DNA from: Paracoccaceae bacterium
Lineage (GTDB): Bacteria > Pseudomonadota > Alphaproteobacteria > Rhodobacterales > Rhodobacteraceae
Length of the DNA: 64,000 nt
Direction: 5' to 3'
Assembly (NCBI GenBank): GCA_027492585.1
Contig: JAPUEK010000017.1
Span: 1-64,000 of the forward strand
Shown: piece after piece, positions 1-8,723 of the stretch
Position numbering within the stretch: the first letter of the stretch is position 1
How the letters are laid out: each line of letters starts with the position of its first letter
The notes under the pieces: generated by a model
Told to the model about the DNA's origin: nothing
Seen by the model: only the letters and a program-made list of their open reading frames with translations
Databases searched by the model: none
Position numbers and translations under genes: made by a program

Positions 1-60
1 ATATCCTGCGGGGAGGTCCGGAGGGGTGCAAAACCCCTCCGGCGCCCGCCACGGGGCGCC
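1..60 (-). repeat. Intergenic hairpin repeat A, copy 1 (after choV)
   Basis: Read on the minus strand this is a perfect 10-bp stem, CCGGAGGGGT/ACCCCTCCGG, with loop TTTGC, followed by ACCTCCCCGCAGGATAT and cut by the window edge. It begins about 39 nt after the choV stop and points the same way as choV. Seven more copies lie at 7203, 20246, 29312, 33135, 42981, 48257 and 54917. There is no U-tract, so a classical terminator is uncertain; a 3'-end processing or stability element is possible. Confidence 0.8.
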
Positions 61-80
61 GCACGCCCCGAACGGCCCCC

Positions 81-1115
81 TCAGACCCCGCCGCGCGGGT
101 TGATCAGCTTGGCCATCAGGCTCGCCGTACGGATCAGGCCGAGGCTGCGGCCGTTTTCCGTCACCACCATCTCCGTCACGCCCTCGCTCATCATCGCCAT
201 GATGTCGCGCACCGGCATGTCGGCGGCGAGCGGCCGGGCGAGGGCGGAGGCCGCCCCGACCTCCATCACGTCCCGCGCGGTCAGCACGCCGAGGGGGTTC
301 ATGTGCGCGACGAAATCCGCCACATATTCCGAGACCGGATTGGCGATGATCTCGCGCGCCGTTCCGCATTGGACGATGCGCCCGCCCTCCATCAGGGCGA
401 TGCGGTTGCCGATCTTGAAGGCCTCGTCGAGATCGTGGCTGACGAAGATGATGGTCTTCTTCAGACGCGCCTGAAGGTCCAGCAACTCATCCTGCAACTT
501 TGACCGGATCAGCGGGTCGAGCGCCGAGAACGGCTCGTCCATCAGCAGGATCGGCGCCTGCGTGACGAAGGCGCGGGCGAGGCCGACGCGCTGCTGCATC
601 CCGCCCGACAGATCGCCGACCTTGCGCTCCGCCCATTGGCTGAGGTTGACGAGGGCAAGCTGCTCGTCCACCGGGGCCTTGCGCGCCTCGGGCGACAGGC
701 CCGCAAGCTCCAGCCCGAGGCCGACATTCTCGCGCACCGTCCGCCAGGGCAGCAGGCCGAACTGCTGGAAGACCATGGCGATCCGGGAGAGCCGCAGCTT
801 GCGGAGCGTCTCGGGATCGGCCCTGGTGACGGAGACCATCCTGGTCCCGTCCGACACCCGCACCTCGCCCCGCACCACCGGGTTCAGCGCATTGACCCCG
901 CGCAGCAGCGTCGATTTGCCGGAGCCGGAAAGCCCCATCAGCACGAGGATCTCGCCCTCCTCCACGGTGAGGGAGCAGTCATGAACCCCAAGGACCTGCC
1001 CGGTGGCGGTCTGCACCTCGGCGCGGGTCTTGCCCTGATCCATCAGCGGCAGGGCGCGTTCGGGGTGTTCGCCGAAGACGATGGAAACGCGGTCGAATTC
1101 AACGGCTGTCGTCAT
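81..1115 (-). CDS. choV: Choline ABC transporter, ATP-binding protein
   Basis: This is the ATPase of an osmolyte-type importer (ProV/OpuA/ChoV class), powering choline uptake at the inner membrane. The 344-residue protein has a Walker A motif GLSGSGKST (61-69), signature LSGGMQQR (169-176) and Walker B LLMDEP (190-195). A CBS-like region with a DVMEVG motif occupies about residues 280-340, as in ProV-type subunits. Its ATG overlaps the choW stop (ATGA), so the two are translationally coupled. Assignment to choline rather than betaine rests on the neighbouring choX and betIBA. Confidence 0.9.
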   Translation of the reverse strand: MTTAVEFDRVSIVFGEHPERALPLMDQGKTRAEVQTATGQVLGVHDCSLTVEEGEILVLMGLSGSGKSTLLRGVNALNPVVRGEVRVSDGTRMVSVTRADPETLRKLRLSRIAMVFQQFGLLPWRTVRENVGLGLELAGLSPEARKAPVDEQLALVNLSQWAERKVGDLSGGMQQRVGLARAFVTQAPILLMDEPFSALDPLIRSKLQDELLDLQARLKKTIIFVSHDLDEAFKIGNRIALMEGGRIVQCGTAREIIANPVSEYVADFVAHMNPLGVLTARDVMEVGAASALARPLAADMPVRDIMAMMSEGVTEMVVTENGRSLGLIRTASLMAKLINPRGGV

Positions 1116-1945
1116 TTGCGCGTCACCCTCAGCATACGGTCGAGAAGAATGGCCACCACCACGATGATGAAGCCCGATTCAAAGCCGAGCGCGGTGTTGA
1201 CGGAGTTGAGCGCCCGCACCACCGGCACGCCGAGCCCGTTGGCCCCGACAAGGGCGGCGATCACCACCATCGAAAGCGACAGCATGATGGTCTGGTTCAG
1301 CCCGGCCATGATCTGCGGAAAGGCATAGGGCAGCTCCACCTTCCAGAGCCGCTGGCGCGGGGTGGCGCCGAAGGCGGTCGCAGCCTCCATCAGCGCGGTC
1401 GGCGTGGTGGAAACGCCGAGATGGGTCAGCCGGATCGGGGCGGGCAGCACGAAGATCACCGTGGCGATCAGGCCCGGCACGGCGCCGAGGCCGAAGAAGA
1501 CGATGGCGGGGATGAGATAGACGAAGGTCGGCAGCGTCTGCATCAGGTCCAGCACCGGCACCATGGCGCGGTAGAGCCGGGGCCGGTGCGCCGCCGCGAT
1601 ACCGATCGGCACGCCCAGCCCCATGCAGACGACGCAGGAGGACAGGATCAGCGTCAGGCTCTCGGTCGTCGGTTTCCAGTAGCCCTGGTTCAGGATGAAG
1701 AGAAAGCCGAGCAGAACCCCGAGGCAGACTTTCCAGTTCCGCTGCAGATACCAGGTCAGCGCGAGGAAAATGACAATGATCACAAAGGGATGCGGGGCCT
1801 GCAACAGCCAGAGGATCCCGCCGATCAGCCATTTCATCACGGCGGAGATGGCGTCGAACAGCCAGCCGAGGTTGTCGTTCATCCAGTCGAAGATGGCCTT
1901 GGCCACCTTGCCCACCGGAATCTTGTGCGCCGTCAGCCAATCCAT
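1112..1945 (-). CDS. choW: Choline ABC transporter, permease
   Basis: Inner-membrane channel subunit of the ChoXWV importer. The 277-residue protein has several hydrophobic segments. The cytoplasmic coupling (EAA-type) loop reads EAATAFGATPRQRLWKVELP near residue 195, as in the ProW/OpuAB/ChoW permeases. It lies between choX and choV, 78 nt after choX, and overlaps choV by 4 nt. The long N-terminal part before the permease core (about 70 residues with one or two hydrophobic stretches) is usual for ProW-like proteins. Confidence 0.9.
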   Translation of the reverse strand: MDWLTAHKIPVGKVAKAIFDWMNDNLGWLFDAISAVMKWLIGGILWLLQAPHPFVIIVIFLALTWYLQRNWKVCLGVLLGFLFILNQGYWKPTTESLTLILSSCVVCMGLGVPIGIAAAHRPRLYRAMVPVLDLMQTLPTFVYLIPAIVFFGLGAVPGLIATVIFVLPAPIRLTHLGVSTTPTALMEAATAFGATPRQRLWKVELPYAFPQIMAGLNQTIMLSLSMVVIAALVGANGLGVPVVRALNSVNTALGFESGFIIVVVAILLDRMLRVTRK

Positions 1946-1983
1946 GCCGCGGGACCCCCTTCATCTTTGCAAATGTTCCAGAG

Positions 1984-2005
1984 GGCCGGGGGCGCACCCC
2001 CGGCC
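1984..2005 (-). promoter_or_regulatory. Stem-loop between choX and choW
   Basis: A perfect 9-bp stem GGCCGGGGG/CCCCCGGCC with a 4-nt loop lies in the 78-nt gap after choX. No T-run follows. Hairpins placed after the binding-protein gene of ABC operons commonly protect or partly terminate the message so that more binding protein than permease is made. That role is inferred here from position. Confidence 0.55.
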
Positions 2006-2023
2006 TTTCGTCGGAGGGCTGGC

Positions 2024-2953
2024 TTATTGCAGCGCGGCGGTGACGGCCGCCTTGGCATCGCCACCGTCCTTGGTGGTCACGCCGTCGAGCCAGGGTTCCC
2101 AGGCGCCGGGATTGGCGGCGAGCCAGGCCTTGGCCGCGTCACGCGGGTCGGTGCCGTCGTTGAGGATCGCCCCCATGATCTCGTTTTCCATGGGCAGGGT
2201 GAAGACGAGATTCGACAAGAGCTTGCCCATGTTCGGACATTCCGCGACATAGCCCGCACGGGTGTTCGTCGCCACCGTCGCACCGCCGAAGTTCGGCCCG
2301 AAGAAATCATCGCCGCCGGTCAGATAGGTCATCTTGAAATTGGCGTTCATCGGATGGGGTTCCCAGCCGAGGAAGATGATCGGCTTGGCGTCCTCGGTGG
2401 CCTTCTTCACCTCGGCGAGCATCCCCTGTTCGGAGGATTCCACCACCTCGAACCCGTCCAGCCCGAACGGCCCGGAGGAGATCATGTCCATGATCAGCCG
2501 GTTGCCGTCATTGCCCGGCTCGATCCCGTAGATCTTGCCGTCAAGATCGACCTTGTGCGCGCCGATGTCCTTGAAATCCTTGATGCCGAGCGCCGCACCC
2601 GCCTCATTGGTGGCCAGCGTGTACTTGGCGCCCTCAAGATTGGTCCGCACGGTATCGACGGTTTTCGCATCGCGGTAGGGGGCGATGTCGGCCTCCATCG
2701 TCGGCATCCAGTTGCCGAGGAACACGTCGATGTCGCCGCCCGCGAGCCCGGTATAGGTCACCGGAACCGAGAGGACCTTGGTTTCGGTCTCATAGCCCAG
2801 AGCCTCCGCGATCAGCGAGGTGGCGGCGGTGGTGGCGGTGATATCGGTCCAGCCGACATCGGAGAAGACGATCTTGTCGCAGCCCGCGGCATGGGCGCTG
2901 CCTGCGAAGGCAAAGGCCACGGCCGAGGCGAGAAGGGTGGAACGAAGCGTCAT
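2024..2953 (-). CDS. choX: Choline-binding periplasmic protein
   Basis: Captures choline in the periplasm and delivers it to ChoWV. The ATG at 2953 is preferred over one 36 nt upstream because it has a GGGAG ribosome site and gives a normal signal peptide (MTLRSTLLASAVAFAFAGSAHA, cut after AHA). The mature protein belongs to the OpuAC/ProX family. VGWTDIT, LGNWMPT, KIYGIEPGND and LGWEPHPMN correspond to the aromatic-box and polar ligand positions known in Sinorhizobium ChoX. It is first in a minus-strand operon choX-choW-choV and divergent from betI. Confidence 0.92.
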   Translation of the reverse strand: MTLRSTLLASAVAFAFAGSAHAAGCDKIVFSDVGWTDITATTAATSLIAEALGYETETKVLSVPVTYTGLAGGDIDVFLGNWMPTMEADIAPYRDAKTVDTVRTNLEGAKYTLATNEAGAALGIKDFKDIGAHKVDLDGKIYGIEPGNDGNRLIMDMISSGPFGLDGFEVVESSEQGMLAEVKKATEDAKPIIFLGWEPHPMNANFKMTYLTGGDDFFGPNFGGATVATNTRAGYVAECPNMGKLLSNLVFTLPMENEIMGAILNDGTDPRDAAKAWLAANPGAWEPWLDGVTTKDGGDAKAAVTAALQ

Positions 2954-2976
2954 GGTGGCTCCCTGATTTTTTGTTG

Positions 2977-2990
2977 ATTGACGAGTCAAT
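2977..2990. promoter_or_regulatory. Palindrome between choX and betI, candidate BetI operator
   Basis: ATTGAC-GA-GTCAAT is a perfect 6-bp inverted repeat, extended as TTGATTGACGAGTCAATAAA. It lies 24 nt upstream of choX and 51 nt upstream of betI in the divergent promoter region. BetI of enteric bacteria binds a TTGATTG...TCAAT-type dyad between divergent bet genes and is released by choline, so this is the obvious operator for both transcripts. Binding is inferred. Confidence 0.6.
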
Positions 2991-3040
2991 AAACTTCAAG
3001 CACCCTCGGTCTGGCAAGAACTATTTTCCCAAAGGTCAAG

Positions 3041-3625
3041 ATGCCGAAGCTTGGAATGGAGCCTATCCGAAAGGCGGCCCTCGTCAAAGCCACGATCACC
3101 GAGATCGGGCGGGCGGGGTCGCTGGATGTGACGGTCAGCCAGATCGCCAAGCGGGCCGGGATGTCGCCGGCTTTGGCGCATCACTACTTCGGCTCGAAGG
3201 AGGATATGTTCCTCGCCGCGATGCGCCATGTGCTTACGCTGTACGGGGCCGAGGTGCGGGGCGCGCTTGCCCTGTCCGAAGGGCCGGAGGCGCGGTTGCG
3301 CGCGGTGCTTCATGCCTCATTCAGCCCCGGAAACTTCCGGCGGGAGGCGGTCGGGGCTTGGCTCAACTTCTGGGTTCTGGCCCAGACCGTGCCGGAGGCG
3401 CGGCGGCTTCTCCGGATCTACCAGAACCGGCTCAGGTCCAACCTTCTGGCCGGGCTGCGCCCCCTTGCGGGTGAGCGGGCGGAGGCGATTGCCGATGGCC
3501 TCGGCGCGCTCATCGACGGCGTTTACCTGCGCGAGGTGCTGAAATCCGGTGCGCCGGATCGGGTGGCTGCGGTGCAGATGTCGCTTACCTACCTGAATTC
3601 CCAACTGAAAGAGACGAAGCTATGA
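3041..3625 (+). CDS. betI: TetR-family choline-responsive repressor BetI
   Basis: The 194-residue TetR-family regulator has an N-terminal helix-turn-helix at about residues 25-55 ([27 protein letters not shown]), with the HYF-x-K motif typical of BetI. In relatives it represses choline oxidation and uptake genes until choline is present. The ATG at 3041 follows AAAGG; a second ATG at 3056 is possible. Its stop overlaps the betB start (ATGA), making betI the first gene of betI-betB-betA. Confidence 0.9.
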   Translation: MPKLGMEPIRKAALVKATITEIGRAGSLDVTVSQIAKRAGMSPALAHHYFGSKEDMFLAAMRHVLTLYGAEVRGALALSEGPEARLRAVLHASFSPGNFRREAVGAWLNFWVLAQTVPEARRLLRIYQNRLRSNLLAGLRPLAGERAEAIADGLGALIDGVYLREVLKSGAPDRVAAVQMSLTYLNSQLKETKL

Positions 3626-5076
3626 AGGCGCAGCCCAAGGCCAGCCATTTTGTCGATGGCGCATATCTGGAAGATGCCGCCGGCGCTGCGATCGAGGTGA
3701 TCTATCCCGCCACCGGCGAGGTCATCGCCGTCCTGCATGAGGCGACGCCGGCGGTGGTGGAGGCGGCGCTTGCCTCCGGCGCCCGCGCGCAAGCCGCATG
3801 GGCCGCGACCCGGCCGGTGGAGCGCGCCCGCATCCTGCGCCGCGCCGCCGATCTGATCCGCGCGCGCAACCCCGAACTCGCCCGGCTGGAGACGCTGGAC
3901 ACCGGCAAGCCCCTTCAGGAAACGCTGGTCGCCGACTGGCCCTCGGGGGCGGATGCGCTTGAATATTTCGCGGGCCTCGCCCCGACGGTGGTGGGCGAGA
4001 CGATCCCCCTCGGTCGCGATTTCGTCTATACGCTGCGGGAGCCTCTGGGCCTTTGCGTCGGCATCGGCGCGTGGAACTACCCCAGCCAGATCGCCTGCTG
4101 GAAATCGGCGCCCGCGCTGGCGCTCGGCAATGCGATGGTCTTCAAGCCGTCGGAAGTGACCCCGCTCGGCGCGCTGAAACTGGCGGAGATCTTTATCGAG
4201 GCCGGGCTTCCGGCGGGGCTGTTCAATGTGGTGCAGGGGCGCGGCGTGGTTGGTGGCGCGCTTGTGGGCGATGCGCGGGTGGCGAAGGTTTCGCTGACCG
4301 GCTCGGTGCCGACCGGCAAGAAGGTTTACGCGGCGGCGGCGGCGGGGGTGCGGCATGTCACGATGGAGCTTGGTGGAAAATCCCCGCTGATCGTCTTCGA
4401 CGATGCCTCGGTCGAGGATGCGGTCGGTGCGGCCATGCTCGGAAACTTCTATTCCGCCGGGCAGGTGTGCAGCAATGGCACAAGGGTCTTCGTGCAGAAG
4501 GGCATCAAGGAGCGGTTCCTGACCCGTCTGGCGGAGCGGACGGCGAAGATCACCCTCGGCGATCCGCTGGATGAGGCGGTGCAGATGGGGCCGCTCGTCT
4601 CCTCCGCGCAGCTTGAGAAGGTGCTGGGCTACATCGCCACGGCCAAGGCCGAAGGCGCGCGGCTGGTCGCAGGCGGGGATCGGGCGGCGCTCAACACCGG
4701 CTATTACGTCCAGCCCACGGTCTTTGCGGATGTGACCGACGCCATGACGCTGGCGCGGGAAGAGGTCTTCGGCCCGGTGATGGCGGTGCTCGACTTCGAG
4801 GAGGAGGCAGAGGTGATCGCCCGCGCCAATGCCACCGAATTCGGGCTGGCGGCGGGGGTGTTCACCGCCGATCTGACCCGCGCGCACCGGGTGATCGCCG
4901 GGCTGGAGGCGGGAACCTGCTGGATCAACGCCTACAACCTTACCCCGGTCGAGGCGCCCTTCGGCGGGGCCAAGCGGTCGGGCGTCGGGCGCGAGAACGG
5001 CCATGCGGCGGTGGCGCATTATACGCAGGTAAAGAGTGTTTACGTCGGTATGGGTCCGGTGGACGCGCCTTACTGA
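3622..5076 (+). CDS. betB: Betaine aldehyde dehydrogenase
   Basis: Oxidises betaine aldehyde to glycine betaine with NAD(P)+ (EC 1.2.1.8). The 484-residue aldehyde dehydrogenase has the general-base Glu249 in [10 protein letters not shown] and the nucleophile Cys283 in [14 protein letters not shown], both spaced as in the family. It is coupled to betI by a 4-nt overlap and followed after 74 nt by betA, which makes its substrate. Length is normal for BADH. Confidence 0.95.
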   Translation: MKAQPKASHFVDGAYLEDAAGAAIEVIYPATGEVIAVLHEATPAVVEAALASGARAQAAWAATRPVERARILRRAADLIRARNPELARLETLDTGKPLQETLVADWPSGADALEYFAGLAPTVVGETIPLGRDFVYTLREPLGLCVGIGAWNYPSQIACWKSAPALALGNAMVFKPSEVTPLGALKLAEIFIEAGLPAGLFNVVQGRGVVGGALVGDARVAKVSLTGSVPTGKKVYAAAAAGVRHVTMELGGKSPLIVFDDASVEDAVGAAMLGNFYSAGQVCSNGTRVFVQKGIKERFLTRLAERTAKITLGDPLDEAVQMGPLVSSAQLEKVLGYIATAKAEGARLVAGGDRAALNTGYYVQPTVFADVTDAMTLAREEVFGPVMAVLDFEEEAEVIARANATEFGLAAGVFTADLTRAHRVIAGLEAGTCWINAYNLTPVEAPFGGAKRSGVGRENGHAAVAHYTQVKSVYVGMGPVDAPY

Positions 5077-5150
5077 ACGGTTCTGGACAGAGGCTGACCC
5101 CGCGACAGGGGCTTTGACATAGGGCTCGCCTTCGGCGGGATGCGTGGGAT

Positions 5151-6800
5151 ATGGCGGCGGAATATGTGATCATCGGGTCGGGCTCGGCAGGCTCTGCCAT
5201 GGCTTATCGCCTTGGCGAGGCCGGCAAGAAGGTGACGGTGATCGAGTTTGGCGGCACCGATGCCGGACCCTTCATCCAGATGCCGGCGGCGCTCTCCTAT
5301 CCGATGAACATGGGGATCTACGACTGGGGCTTCCAGTCGGAGCCGGAGCCGCATCTGGGCGGGCGGGTGCTGGCCACGCCGCGCGGCAAGGTGATCGGCG
5401 GGTCGTCTTCGATCAACGGCATGGTCTATGTGCGCGGCCATGCCCGCGACTTCGACACCTGGGAGGAGATGGGCGCGCAGGGCTGGTCCTATGCCGATGT
5501 GCTGCCCTATTATCAGCGCATGGAAAGCTGGCACGGCGAGACCGGGGATGCCGCTTTCCGGGGGGCCAGCGGACCGCTGCACATCACCCGCGGGCCGCGC
5601 AAGAACCCGCTTTTCAACGCCTTCATCGAGGCCGGGCGGCAGGCGGGCTATCCGGTGACGCCCGATTACAACGGTCAGGCGCAGGAAGGCTTCGGCGCCA
5701 TGGAGGCGACGATCTGGAAGGGGCGGCGCTGGTCGGCCGCCAATGCCTATCTGAAGCCGGCGCTGAAGGGCGGAAATGTCCGTCTGGTCAAGGGCTTCGC
5801 CCGCAAGGTGGTGATCGAGAACGGCCGCGCCGTGGGGGTGGAGGTCGAGCGCGGCGGCCAGATCGAGGTGATCCGGGCGAGCCGCGAAGTGATCCTCGCC
5901 GCCTCTTCGATCAACACGCCGAAGATCCTGCTGCTGTCGGGGATCGGTGCCGCGGCGCAGCTCCGCGAACACGGCATCGAGGTGGTGGCGGACCGGCCCG
6001 GCGTCGGCGCGAACCTTCAGGATCACCTTGAAATCTATATGCAGTTTCAGGCGGCCCAGCCGGTCACGCTCTACAAATACTGGAACCTCTGGGGCAAGGC
6101 GATCATCGGGGCGCAATGGCTGTTCACCGGCAAGGGCCTTGGCGCCTCGAACCAGTTCGAGGCCTGCGCCTTCATCCGCTCGCGCGCGGGGATCGACTAT
6201 CCGGACATCGAATACCATTTCCTGCCGATCGCCGTGCGCTATGACGGCAAGGCGGCGGCGGGCGGGCATGGCTTTCAGGTCCATGTCGGGCCGATGCGGT
6301 CGAAATCGCGGGGGGCGGTAACGCTGCGCTCCGCCGATCCGAAGGCGCCGCCGCGCATCCTGTTCAACTACATGTCGCACCCCGACGACTGGGACGAGTT
6401 CCGCCGCTGCATCCGCCTGACGCGGGAGGTGTTCGGCAAGCCCGCCATGGCGCCGTTCGTGAAATCGGAGATCCAGCCGGGAAGCGCGCTGCAATCGGAT
6501 GCGGAGCTCGACGCCTTCCTCAAGGAGCATGTCGAATCGGCCTACCACCCCTGCGGCACCGCCCGCATGGGCCGCGCCGATGATCCCATGGCGGTGGTGG
6601 ACCCGGAGTGCCGGGTGATCGGGGTGGAGGGCTTGCGGGTCGCCGACAGCTCCATCTTCCCGCAGGTGACGAACGGCAACCTCAACGGGCCGTCGATCAT
6701 GACCGGAGAGAAGGCGGCGGACCATATCCTCGGCCGCAAGCTGCCGCGGTCGAACCTTCAGCCGGTGATCAACCCGAACTGGCGCGAGAGCCAGCGGTGA
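5151..6800 (+). CDS. betA: Choline dehydrogenase
   Basis: FAD-dependent GMC oxidoreductase that oxidises choline to betaine aldehyde (EC 1.1.99.1), probably at the membrane. The N-terminus [18 protein letters not shown] is the Rossmann FAD site. GMC signatures are visible in [22 protein letters not shown] and [15 protein letters not shown]. The catalytic His466 lies in [12 protein letters not shown]. Length (549 aa) is typical. It is the last gene of the bet operon. Confidence 0.95.
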   Translation: MAAEYVIIGSGSAGSAMAYRLGEAGKKVTVIEFGGTDAGPFIQMPAALSYPMNMGIYDWGFQSEPEPHLGGRVLATPRGKVIGGSSSINGMVYVRGHARDFDTWEEMGAQGWSYADVLPYYQRMESWHGETGDAAFRGASGPLHITRGPRKNPLFNAFIEAGRQAGYPVTPDYNGQAQEGFGAMEATIWKGRRWSAANAYLKPALKGGNVRLVKGFARKVVIENGRAVGVEVERGGQIEVIRASREVILAASSINTPKILLLSGIGAAAQLREHGIEVVADRPGVGANLQDHLEIYMQFQAAQPVTLYKYWNLWGKAIIGAQWLFTGKGLGASNQFEACAFIRSRAGIDYPDIEYHFLPIAVRYDGKAAAGGHGFQVHVGPMRSKSRGAVTLRSADPKAPPRILFNYMSHPDDWDEFRRCIRLTREVFGKPAMAPFVKSEIQPGSALQSDAELDAFLKEHVESAYHPCGTARMGRADDPMAVVDPECRVIGVEGLRVADSSIFPQVTNGNLNGPSIMTGEKAADHILGRKLPRSNLQPVINPNWRESQR

Positions 6801-6828
6801 GGGGCTTTTGCCAATTGATTGCCCTCAA

Positions 6829-6842
6829 TTGATCCCTGTCAA
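6829..6842 (+). promoter_or_regulatory. Fnr/FixK-type box upstream of the ydcH-like gene
   Basis: TTGAT-CCCT-GTCAA matches the Fnr/FixK consensus TTGAY-N4-RTCAA exactly. A near-match, TTGAT-TGCC-CTCAA, abuts it at 6815-6828, and CAATTGAT is directly repeated with a 14-nt period (6812, 6826). The box centre is about 61 nt before the ATG at 6897; a start site near 6877 would place it at -41.5, the class II activator position. Function is inferred. Confidence 0.5.
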
Positions 6843-6896
6843 AGTCGGCATTTCCGCCAGGGGCTAGCCTGACTTCCTCAAGAGAAGGAGTGAGGC

Positions 6897-7133
6897 ATGT
6901 CACATACGAAACACGCGCTGACCGAGGAATTCCCGGAACATGCGGCGAAGATCGTCGCGCTGAAGGGGTCGGACGCGCATTTCGCCGGGCTGGTGGAGGA
7001 GTACAACCTCCTCAACGAGAAGATTCACCGCTCCGAGGCGCGTCTGGACCTGCTGACCGAGGAGGAGGAAGAGCACCTCCGCAAGAAGCGCAGCCATCTG
7101 AAGGATCACATCTGGATGCATCTGAAGGGCTGA
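6897..7133 (+). CDS. YdcH-family (DUF465) small protein
   Basis: A 78-residue charged, probably coiled-coil protein. The pattern HFAGLVEEYNLLNEKIHRSEAR...EHLRKKRSHLKDHIWMHLKG is that of the YdcH/DUF465 family, in which a dimeric helical hairpin is expected and the function is unknown. The start has a GAAGGAG ribosome site 5 nt upstream. It is a single-gene unit between betA and repeat A. The upstream Fnr/FixK-type box suggests oxygen-linked expression (inference). Confidence 0.85.
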   Translation: MSHTKHALTEEFPEHAAKIVALKGSDAHFAGLVEEYNLLNEKIHRSEARLDLLTEEEEEHLRKKRSHLKDHIWMHLKG

Positions 7134-7202
7134 CCCCTCAGGGGGCGATCCGCTCTGCAAGGGGCGGCCGCCTTCCCGGGACCCTGGCGCCCCTGTCACG
7201 CG

Positions 7203-7260
7203 CCGGAGGGGTTTTGCACCCCTCCGGACCTCCCCGCAGGATATTTGCGAAGAGAAGAAG
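7203..7260 (+). repeat. Intergenic hairpin repeat A, copy 2
   Basis: CCGGAGGGGT-TTTGC-ACCCCTCCGG is followed by ACCTCCCCGCAGGATATTTG and an AAGAGAAGAAGGGGG run. It lies 70 nt after the ydcH-like gene in the same orientation, in the gap where that gene and pccR converge. Confidence 0.85.
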
Positions 7261-7274
7261 GGGGGAGTGCCTTT

Positions 7275-8672
7275 CTAGTCTGCGATGTCATAGGGCAGCA
7301 GGCCGCGCCGGTCGGGGTCCACCCGCAACCGGCGCTCCAGCGGCGGGACCGAGCGCTGGTGGCAGTCGCGGCGCTCGCAGATCCGGCAGGAGATGCCGAT
7401 CGGCTCGAATCGGCCCTTCAGGTCCAGACCGTCGGAATAGACGAGGCTGGCGGCATGGGTGATCTCGCAGCCGAGCCCGATGGCATAGCGCCGCACGGGC
7501 GCGAGGAAAGCGCCTCCCGGCTTCGACACATCCCGCGACAGGCAGAGATAGCGCACCCCGTCCGGCGTTTCGGCCAGTTGCCGCAGGAAATGGCCCGGCG
7601 TCTCGAAGGCGCGGTGGACGTTCCACAGGGGGCAGGCGCCGCCGAAGCGCGCGAATTGCAGGCGGGTGGCCGAATGGCGCTTGGTGATCGTGCCGGCCTG
7701 ATCGACACGGACGAAGAAGAACGGCACCCCCTTCGCCCCCGGTCGTTGCAGCGTCGAAAGCCGGTGGGCCACCTGCTCGATGCTGGCGCCGAAGAGGTCG
7801 GAGAGCCGTTCCAGATCGTGCCGGGTCTTCTGCGCCGCCTCCAGAAAGGCGCGATAGGGCATCAGCGCCGCCCCGGCAAAGTAATTGGCCAACCCGATCT
7901 TGGCGATGTTGCGCGCCTCCGGCGTTTCGAACCGGGCGAGATCGAGGGTGGCCTCCAGCAGCTCGTTCTGGGTTTGCAAGGCCACCTGATAGAGCATCTG
8001 GAACCGCTGCGTGGGCGCAGCCGCCCGTGCGGACAGGTCAAGGCGACGCGCGGCGGGGTCAAAGGCCCTCAGCGGTGAATTATCGGAAAACTGCACATCA
8101 ATGCCGCGCTTCCGCAAGGCTTCGGCCGCGGTGATAAGCACGTCTTTTCGCGCCCCTGCGGAGAGTATGAAATGCTCCGCCGCCCGGTCGATGGCATCAA
8201 CGTAATTGTCGCAATAGTGAAAGAAGTCCCGCACCTCTTCCCAGGGCGAAACCCTTAGTCCCGCATCCTCGCGCCCCAAAGCCTCGTCGAGGGACGCGAG
8301 CCGCTCATGGCTCTGCCGATAGGCGCGATGCAGGTCGAGAAAGGCATGGGCGAGCGCCGGGGCATTGGAGGCCGCAAGCCGCAGATCGGCCAGGGGCGGG
8401 GTGGATCTGGCGAAGACCGGATCGGCCAGAGCCTCCCGCATGTCGCTCACCAGCCGCTCGCCCTCGCCGACGGTCAGTTCGGTCACATCCAGCCCGAACT
8501 CCTGCGCGAGCGCCAGCACCACCCCGGCGGAGACCGGGCGGTGGTTGTTCTCCATCTGGTTCAGATAGGGCAGGGACACGCCGAGCTTGTCGGCAAAGCT
8601 GCGCTGCGTCAGCGACAGGCGCCCGCGCAATTCCCGCAGCTTCGCCCCGGCATAGAGTTTTTGCAGCGCCAT
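7275..8672 (-). CDS. pccR: Short-chain fatty acyl-CoA regulator PccR
   Basis: Regulator of propionyl-CoA carboxylase genes, known from Rhodobacter sphaeroides as an ScfR-family protein. An Xre-type helix-turn-helix fills residues 1-60 (LSLTQRSFADKLGVSLPYLNQMEN). The middle resembles the IrrE/ImmA peptidase fold but shows no HExxH motif. The C-terminal domain carries a CRICERRDC cluster. The ATG at 8672 is chosen because of a GGAGAG ribosome site; an upstream TTG would run into the operator. Two TTTGCAAA half-sites precede it, so autoregulation is likely. pccB lies 1.9 kb away. Confidence 0.85.
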   Translation of the reverse strand: MALQKLYAGAKLRELRGRLSLTQRSFADKLGVSLPYLNQMENNHRPVSAGVVLALAQEFGLDVTELTVGEGERLVSDMREALADPVFARSTPPLADLRLAASNAPALAHAFLDLHRAYRQSHERLASLDEALGREDAGLRVSPWEEVRDFFHYCDNYVDAIDRAAEHFILSAGARKDVLITAAEALRKRGIDVQFSDNSPLRAFDPAARRLDLSARAAAPTQRFQMLYQVALQTQNELLEATLDLARFETPEARNIAKIGLANYFAGAALMPYRAFLEAAQKTRHDLERLSDLFGASIEQVAHRLSTLQRPGAKGVPFFFVRVDQAGTITKRHSATRLQFARFGGACPLWNVHRAFETPGHFLRQLAETPDGVRYLCLSRDVSKPGGAFLAPVRRYAIGLGCEITHAASLVYSDGLDLKGRFEPIGISCRICERRDCHQRSVPPLERRLRVDPDRRGLLPYDIAD

Positions 8673-8686
8673 TCGCGGCTCTCCGT

Positions 8687-8714
8687 TTTGCAAAACCAGA
8701 ATTGGCTTTGCAAA
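8687..8714 (-). promoter_or_regulatory. Twin TTTGCAAA sites upstream of pccR
   Basis: Two perfect TTTGCAAA palindromes (8687-8694 and 8707-8714) are separated by 12 nt, about 15 nt before the pccR ATG. TTTGCAAA pairs are the sites reported for PccR in R. sphaeroides, there with a 4-nt spacer. Centre-to-centre distance here is 20 nt, about two helical turns. Autoregulation is inferred. Confidence 0.65.
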
Positions 8715-8723
8715 ACGCCGCCG

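Noticed and set aside
1421-2977. 518-codon plus-strand frame opposite choW and choX
   Set aside because: Antisense to well-supported genes and rich in Arg, His and Gly as expected from high-GC shadow frames.
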